Shown here: in pieces, positions 60,535 to 64,000 of the stretch | How positions within the stretch are numbered: position 1 is the stretch's first letter | How the letters are laid out: each line of letters begins with the position of its first letter | Program-made: the position numbers and the translations under genes | Assembly (NCBI GenBank): GCA_027972325.1 | Contig: JAPMOS010000155.1 | Span: forward strand, 1 to 64,000 | Direction: 5' to 3' | Source of the DNA: Paratrimastix pyriformis | Lineage: Eukaryota; Preaxostyla; Paratrimastigidae | Length of the DNA stretch: 64,000 nt | The notes under the pieces: generated by a model | The model's database searches: none | Told to the model about the DNA's origin: nothing | Seen by the model: only the letters and a program-made list of their open reading frames with translations

Positions 60535-61665
60535 TCAGGCGTAAATGGCCGCGCCAAGCTCGGCCACCTTACTGCTTCTCAAGTAGAATCGCGAGAAGGT
60601 ATCGGAGCGACTGCTCCAACGGAACTGAAGAAGGACCAGGGGCTCTGGTATCCCCGCCTCCAGCGCCCTCGACGAGCCCATGCCCCTCAGGCAGTGGGGT
60701 TTAAACTTCTTGGGATCAATCCCCGCGGCGATCATCAACCGCTTCACGCACGACCCCAACCACTTGGCCGTACAAGGGGAACCATCCCGGAAGCTGACAA
60801 ACAGCGGTTCCGGGGGGGCCGCCAAGGGGCGACGATCCAGAAGCTCGTCCACTGCCGCCACCGCGCACCTGAAAGGATGGGTGGGGCAGGCTGGGATGGG
60901 CTGGGTAACCCAGAGCATCGCTCTCGTTTCCTTCGTCAGAGCTCGGAAACGGAGAGCGTCCTTGCCAATGTCAGACCTGGTCAGATCAATTCTGACCTGG
61001 TCCGCTTTCCGCAACCCAAAGATGAGCAGGAGGGTCGCCACTTTCGCGACCAACTGCCAATCTTCCAAGGCATCGTTGGGCCCCCAACGATCCAAGAGCG
61101 CCCAGATCACCCCCAGATCAGGGTGTTCCGCATACCGCGGAAGCTCCGGGCGGACCTTCCTGACACCCGTCATGAGGGCCGACACTGAGGGTTCCTCCCC
61201 GACCGCGAAGCCAAGAATCGGCTTCAAATTGGTGGAGATCGCTGCCACGCGAGACTTGCATGCAGAGTACCCCAGCTGCAACTCGGCCTGCTCATCCGCC
61301 ACAAAATTGGCTGTCTGGACTGCAAGCCCCACCCGGTCCCGAAGGCAAGGGTCCCTGCCCCGAGCTGCGCACCAAGTGGTATAGCGCTTCCAAGCCGCCG
61401 CATAGGCTTTCTGAGTCGAGGGTTCCAAACGCGCCCCGATAAGGCGGCGCGCCCTCTCCGAAAGGCCCATGGGCAACTGAGGGACGAACCCTCCCGCCGC
61501 CGAGGTGGCGGTACCCGCCCGCTCCGGACTGGGGCGGGCGAGCTCGGTCGCCTCCCCCCCCGGTTGAAGTCTCGGCGTTGCACGTTCCCTTTGCTCCGCG
61601 TTCTGCCCGTTTCTGGCCATGGAGATCGCCACTGAGCATGACGAGCTCAGTAAGGACGATTCCAA
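60535..61665 (-). pseudogene. DIRS-type element: tyrosine recombinase (fossil part)
   Basis: The minus strand encodes a phage-integrase-type recombinase: an N-terminal SAM-like domain (PSTQKAYAAAWKRYTTWCAA) and a catalytic domain with IFGLRKADQVRIDL (first Arg), KFKPHCLRGMGSSRALEAG (His-x-x-Arg) and SRSDTFSRFYLRSS (Tyr nucleophile). In DIRS and Ngaro elements this enzyme inserts the circular cDNA and is encoded after the RT/RNase H gene, which fits the order on this strand. The frame reads through the catalytic region. Its N-terminal end overlaps the start of element D. Confidence 0.82.
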
Positions 61666-62706
61666 CTTTATTATGGATCACGCCGAGATCCAAAGTCGTG
61701 ACGACCCTATGGTAGAGTATCTTCAAGATGAGTTGGGTCGGCATCTGTGGTCCCCCTCTTCAGCTCCATTGGACAAGCTCTCTCCTTGGATGCGTTTGGA
61801 GCTTATGAAGCTCTTCAGTTCATTGGTCGTCAATGAGCACCGTGCTCCACGCTATGAGATCATCGAACGCACGGTGCACATGCTGCTGGAGGACAATCCG
61901 AAGAAGCAGCCTGAAGCGATCAGCCAGTTTATTTTCCAACTTCTTGGGGCTTTATTGTTCCAGCAATCGAATGTGCGAACTTTCGACTGCCACGTGCCAC
62001 AAGAATCATCGCGCGGCTCGTCTGTGGACAAACACCGCACACCGCCAGAACGAGTCCTCCTATCTGTTGGGGAGACTACATACCGTGGTCCAAAGCAACT
62101 TGGAGGTGGAGGTGGAACTCGCCACCCGATCATCGATGGCGATCGTCCAGCGGGGAAGAAGGAGAGCCCGTTCCCCTTCTTCGAGCAATCCATTTGCCTC
62201 TTCCGCTGCCCCAAGAGCACCTCTCACCTTGGCGAACCCATTCGCCAAGCCGGCACCTGTTCCGGCTCCGACTTCATCTCATGCTCCGGCTTTTGCGCCT
62301 GCGCCTGCACCTGCACCTGCACCTGCACCTGCACCTGCACCTGCACCTGCACCTGCACCTGCACCTGCACCTGTTGCTGCCCCTGTTGTTGCTGCCCCTG
62401 TTGCTGCCCCTGTTGTTGCCCCTGTTGCTGCCTCTGTTGCTGCTGGTGTGTCCCCTTTGTCTGCTGTGCCTGCTGCGCCCGCTCGTGCTACCTCGACGCC
62501 CGACCATGCCGCTTCTGCCGTGCCTCCGAAGATTAGCCTCTCCGACCTCTCGCCTGTTGCCAACCGTGGGCCTTTGGGAAGGGAGCAACGTGTGTGGGGG
62601 TGGTGGATTCAGGGGCCCGTGCGCCTGTCCTACCGAGGTGGTAGGTCATGGTGGATGGGTTCCGCCCCCCCCTCAGGCTGGGTTCGGGAATATTTTTCGT
62701 TCTAAC
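61619..62706 (+). pseudogene. element D ORF1-like protein
   Basis: Residues 1-110 are helical and acidic (DDPMVEYLQDELGRHLWSPS; LDKLSPWMRLELMKLFSSLV; RTVHMLLEDNPKKQPEAISQ). After one frame change the protein continues LEVEVELATRSSMAIVQRGR with a Pro/Ala-rich linker coded by (GCACCT)n at about 62290-62370 and (GTTGCTGCCCCT)n to 62450. It ends VWGWWIQGPVRLSYRGGRSW and GWVREYFSF. No known domain is recognised; the aromatic-basic C-terminus could bind RNA. The end is shared with the 44885 copy. Confidence 0.45.
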
Positions 62707-62937
62707 TGTTCTTGTCTTTTGCTTCCTTCGCCCCCTTTCATTGTTCCTCGTGTCCCGTGTCTCAGTGTTGGATCCTTTTGTCCCCCCCCCTTGCCCCGTT
62801 CTTTCTTTTGATGTTCCTTCTGTTTGCTGTCAAGTGTTTGAACGATTCTGTTTCCTGGCGACATTCCAGTCTCTCTCTTTCCCGCCATGCCGTCTGTGCG
62901 CCTACCCCTGAGGGGGTGTAGGTCGGCATGTTACCCG

Positions 62938-62951
62938 CCGGTTTCGACCGG
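62938..62951 (+). promoter_or_regulatory. UUCG hairpin near the element D 3' end
   Basis: CCGGT-TTCG-ACCGG, a perfect 5-bp stem. Flanks CATGTTACCCG and AT are the same as in LINE-A, while two stem pairs differ in a compensatory way. The other D copy has it at 45345-45358. Confidence 0.7.
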
Positions 62952-63022
62952 ATGAACGGATTTTCTTCTGTTTCAGTTTTCTGTGTTTTGCGCGCAGTTA
63001 CTGGCAGTCGAAATAGTATCAC

Positions 63023-63039
63023 AACAACAACAACAAGTC
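63023..63039 (+). repeat. (CAA)n tail of element D
   Basis: CAACAACAACAACAAG follows the conserved end AGTATCA. The other copy has GACACACACAAC here, so the tail is a variable short repeat. Confidence 0.6.
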
Positions 63040-63049
63040 GCCTCCAGCC

Positions 63050-63988
63050 CTAGCGAGTCGCAGCAATCGACCCAACAGCTGGGACAGGACCACTCGTCGT
63101 CCTCTCTCCCCAGCCCAGGGGCAGGCGACCGATCAGATCGTCCACCGGGACCGACAGAGCCTGTCCGAAGCGGGCCCTGGCCTTCTTTCGGTTGACCGGG
63201 TGGCCCGACACCCGGACCACCCACGCTGGCCAAGGCGGAGTCCCCAGCGGGGATTGATTGGCCATCGACTGCGGCAGGAAGAGGGCCGGCGACTGGGGAA
63301 GCAGCAACGGGGGTCTGACCAGCAGAGTCAGGAGCAGTGGCCACCACGGCTGCGTCGGCCAGAAGGGGACGCAGACCACCGCCGACGCCCGCTGCGCCGC
63401 AATGCGTCTGAGCAGGGGCAGCAGAAGGGAGAACGGGGGGTTGCACCAGCACGTCACTCCCCCCAAATCCTGCTTCAGAGCATCCACCGCCTCGCACCCG
63501 AGAGCGGGGAAACGAGACCACCCCCTCGGGAGGAGGTGATTGCCCTGGGTGGCGAATGCGTCGACTTCGCACGGGCCCAGAAGATCCATCGCCAGGCGGA
63601 AGACCACTGGGTGGATCTTCCAGTCCTCCGGGTCCAGCCACCGAGACAGGAAGTCGGGCCGGTAGTTTGTCCGGCCTGGGACATGAACCGCCACGAGCCG
63701 AATGCCCAGCTCGGAGACGAGGTCGAAGAGACGCCGCAACCCCGCATTCATTTCCGGCGAGGTCGACTTCCACTTCGTGACCCCCCAGACGACCGCGGAG
63801 TTGTCGCAGCGCCAAAGCACCTGCTGACCCCTCACAGCGTCGGCGAAGGTGCGCAGCGTGAGGAAGCCCGCTTCCAACTCCAAGGGTGAGATCGAGTGGG
63901 GATCCAGCTCGAGGGCCACAATCCCTCGTCTCGCGATACTCCCCCCTCCGTGTGCGGAGGACTCCCGCCCAGGCGAAGAAGGACGCAT
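63050..63988 (-). pseudogene. DIRS-type element: RNase H and methyltransferase-like part (fossil part)
   Basis: The minus strand reads GIVALELDPHSISPLELEAG, VLWRCDNSAVVWGVTKWKS (RNase H with Asp), VAVHVPGRTNYRPDFLSRWL (the HVPGxxNxxADxLSR-type end of RNase H in DIRS and related elements), then CEVDAFATQGNHLLPRGW and VTCWCNPPFSLLLPLLRRIA with VVCVPFWPTQPWWPLL. The DAFAT and NPPF motifs are the methyltransferase-like domain known after RNase H in DIRS-type elements. The upstream RT would lie beyond the window's right edge. Confidence 0.75.
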
Positions 63989-64000
63989 CCGTCTGTATCA

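Larger units (their letters stand above)
61619..63022 (+). mobile_element. element D (retroelement with ORF1-like gene and UUCG 3' hairpin)
   Basis: It is a plus-strand unit inside the DIRS-type fossil. Its reading frame starts MEIATEHDELSKDDSNFIMD. In the second half, in another frame, it reads RARSPSSSNPFASSAAPRAP, (PA)n, ISLSDLSPVANRGPLGRE and GGRSWWMGSA. The 3' UTR includes a splice-like pyrimidine stretch, the hairpin at 62938-62951 and the end CGAAATAGTATCACAACAAC with a (CAA)n tail. No RT is present, so it is either an internally deleted LINE or a non-autonomous partner. A truncated copy is at 44885-45424. Confidence 0.6.
60535..63988 (-). mobile_element. DIRS-type retrotransposon fossil, interrupted by element D
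   Basis: Minus-strand RNase H and methyltransferase-type parts (63988-63050) and a tyrosine recombinase (61665-60535) are in DIRS order. They are separated by 1.4 kb of plus-strand element D. The RT would lie to the right of the window. It is incomplete here and broken at least by the inserted element; termini were not identified. Confidence 0.65.

Overview
The window is eukaryotic nuclear DNA from a GC-rich genome, most likely a protist or alga; the species cannot be told from the sequence. Almost everything recognisable is mobile DNA: non-LTR retrotransposons with microsatellite tails, a tyrosine-recombinase (DIRS-type) element, a satellite array, and one AT-rich Polinton/Maverick-type virus-like element of 22,166 bp that is plainly foreign in base composition. 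No ordinary host gene, rRNA, secure tRNA or CRISPR array was found.

Layout. 1-4385: weakly coding, G-rich sequence with a minisatellite, perhaps ORF1 and leader of the LINE that follows. 4388-10040: LINE-A copy 1 (APE endonuclease, RT, RNase H, CCHC knuckle, and a C-terminal domain resembling PCIF1-type adenine methyltransferases), ending in a UUCG hairpin and a CA tail. 10041-11930: two LINE-B-type 3' ends facing tail to tail. 12260-16080: two copies of an unknown protein family (family X) with 12-bp and 87-bp coding repeats. 16137-17311: satellite with a 142-bp unit. 17312-44884: a 5'-truncated second LINE-A copy split by the Polinton at 17862-40027, which has 463-bp terminal inverted repeats and a 5-bp target duplication. 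44885-46433: fragments of element D and family X, and an SH3-like reading frame. 46745-49764: 3' parts of two LINEs with restriction-like endonuclease (RLE) ends. 50332-51502: a third LINE-A copy inside a 12-bp duplication. 51651-52192: a second copy of the first RLE LINE. 52193-59965: a long LINE-B copy (poly-Q ORF1 with a ubiquitin-protease-like domain; ORF2 with GIY-YIG, RT and RNase H). 59966-60227: a small inverted-repeat element. 60535-63988: a DIRS-type fossil on the minus strand interrupted by element D.

The Polinton carries an integrase, an SF1 helicase, a family B DNA polymerase region with an HNH module, an adenovirus-type protease, a packaging ATPase, major and minor capsid proteins, a long fibre with a phage-type S74 chaperone, and about ten unrecognised proteins, four of which form one paralogous family. 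Its structure is complete and its ends are nearly identical, so it looks young, but several core genes are interrupted (roughly eight to ten breaks in all); it is treated as a fossil.

The most unusual signals are the methyltransferase-like domain in LINE-A, the protease plus GIY-YIG plus RT plus RNase H layout of LINE-B (with an RLE in a relative), and a 3'-terminal UUCG hairpin shared by LINE-A and element D in which two of five stem pairs differ by compensatory changes.
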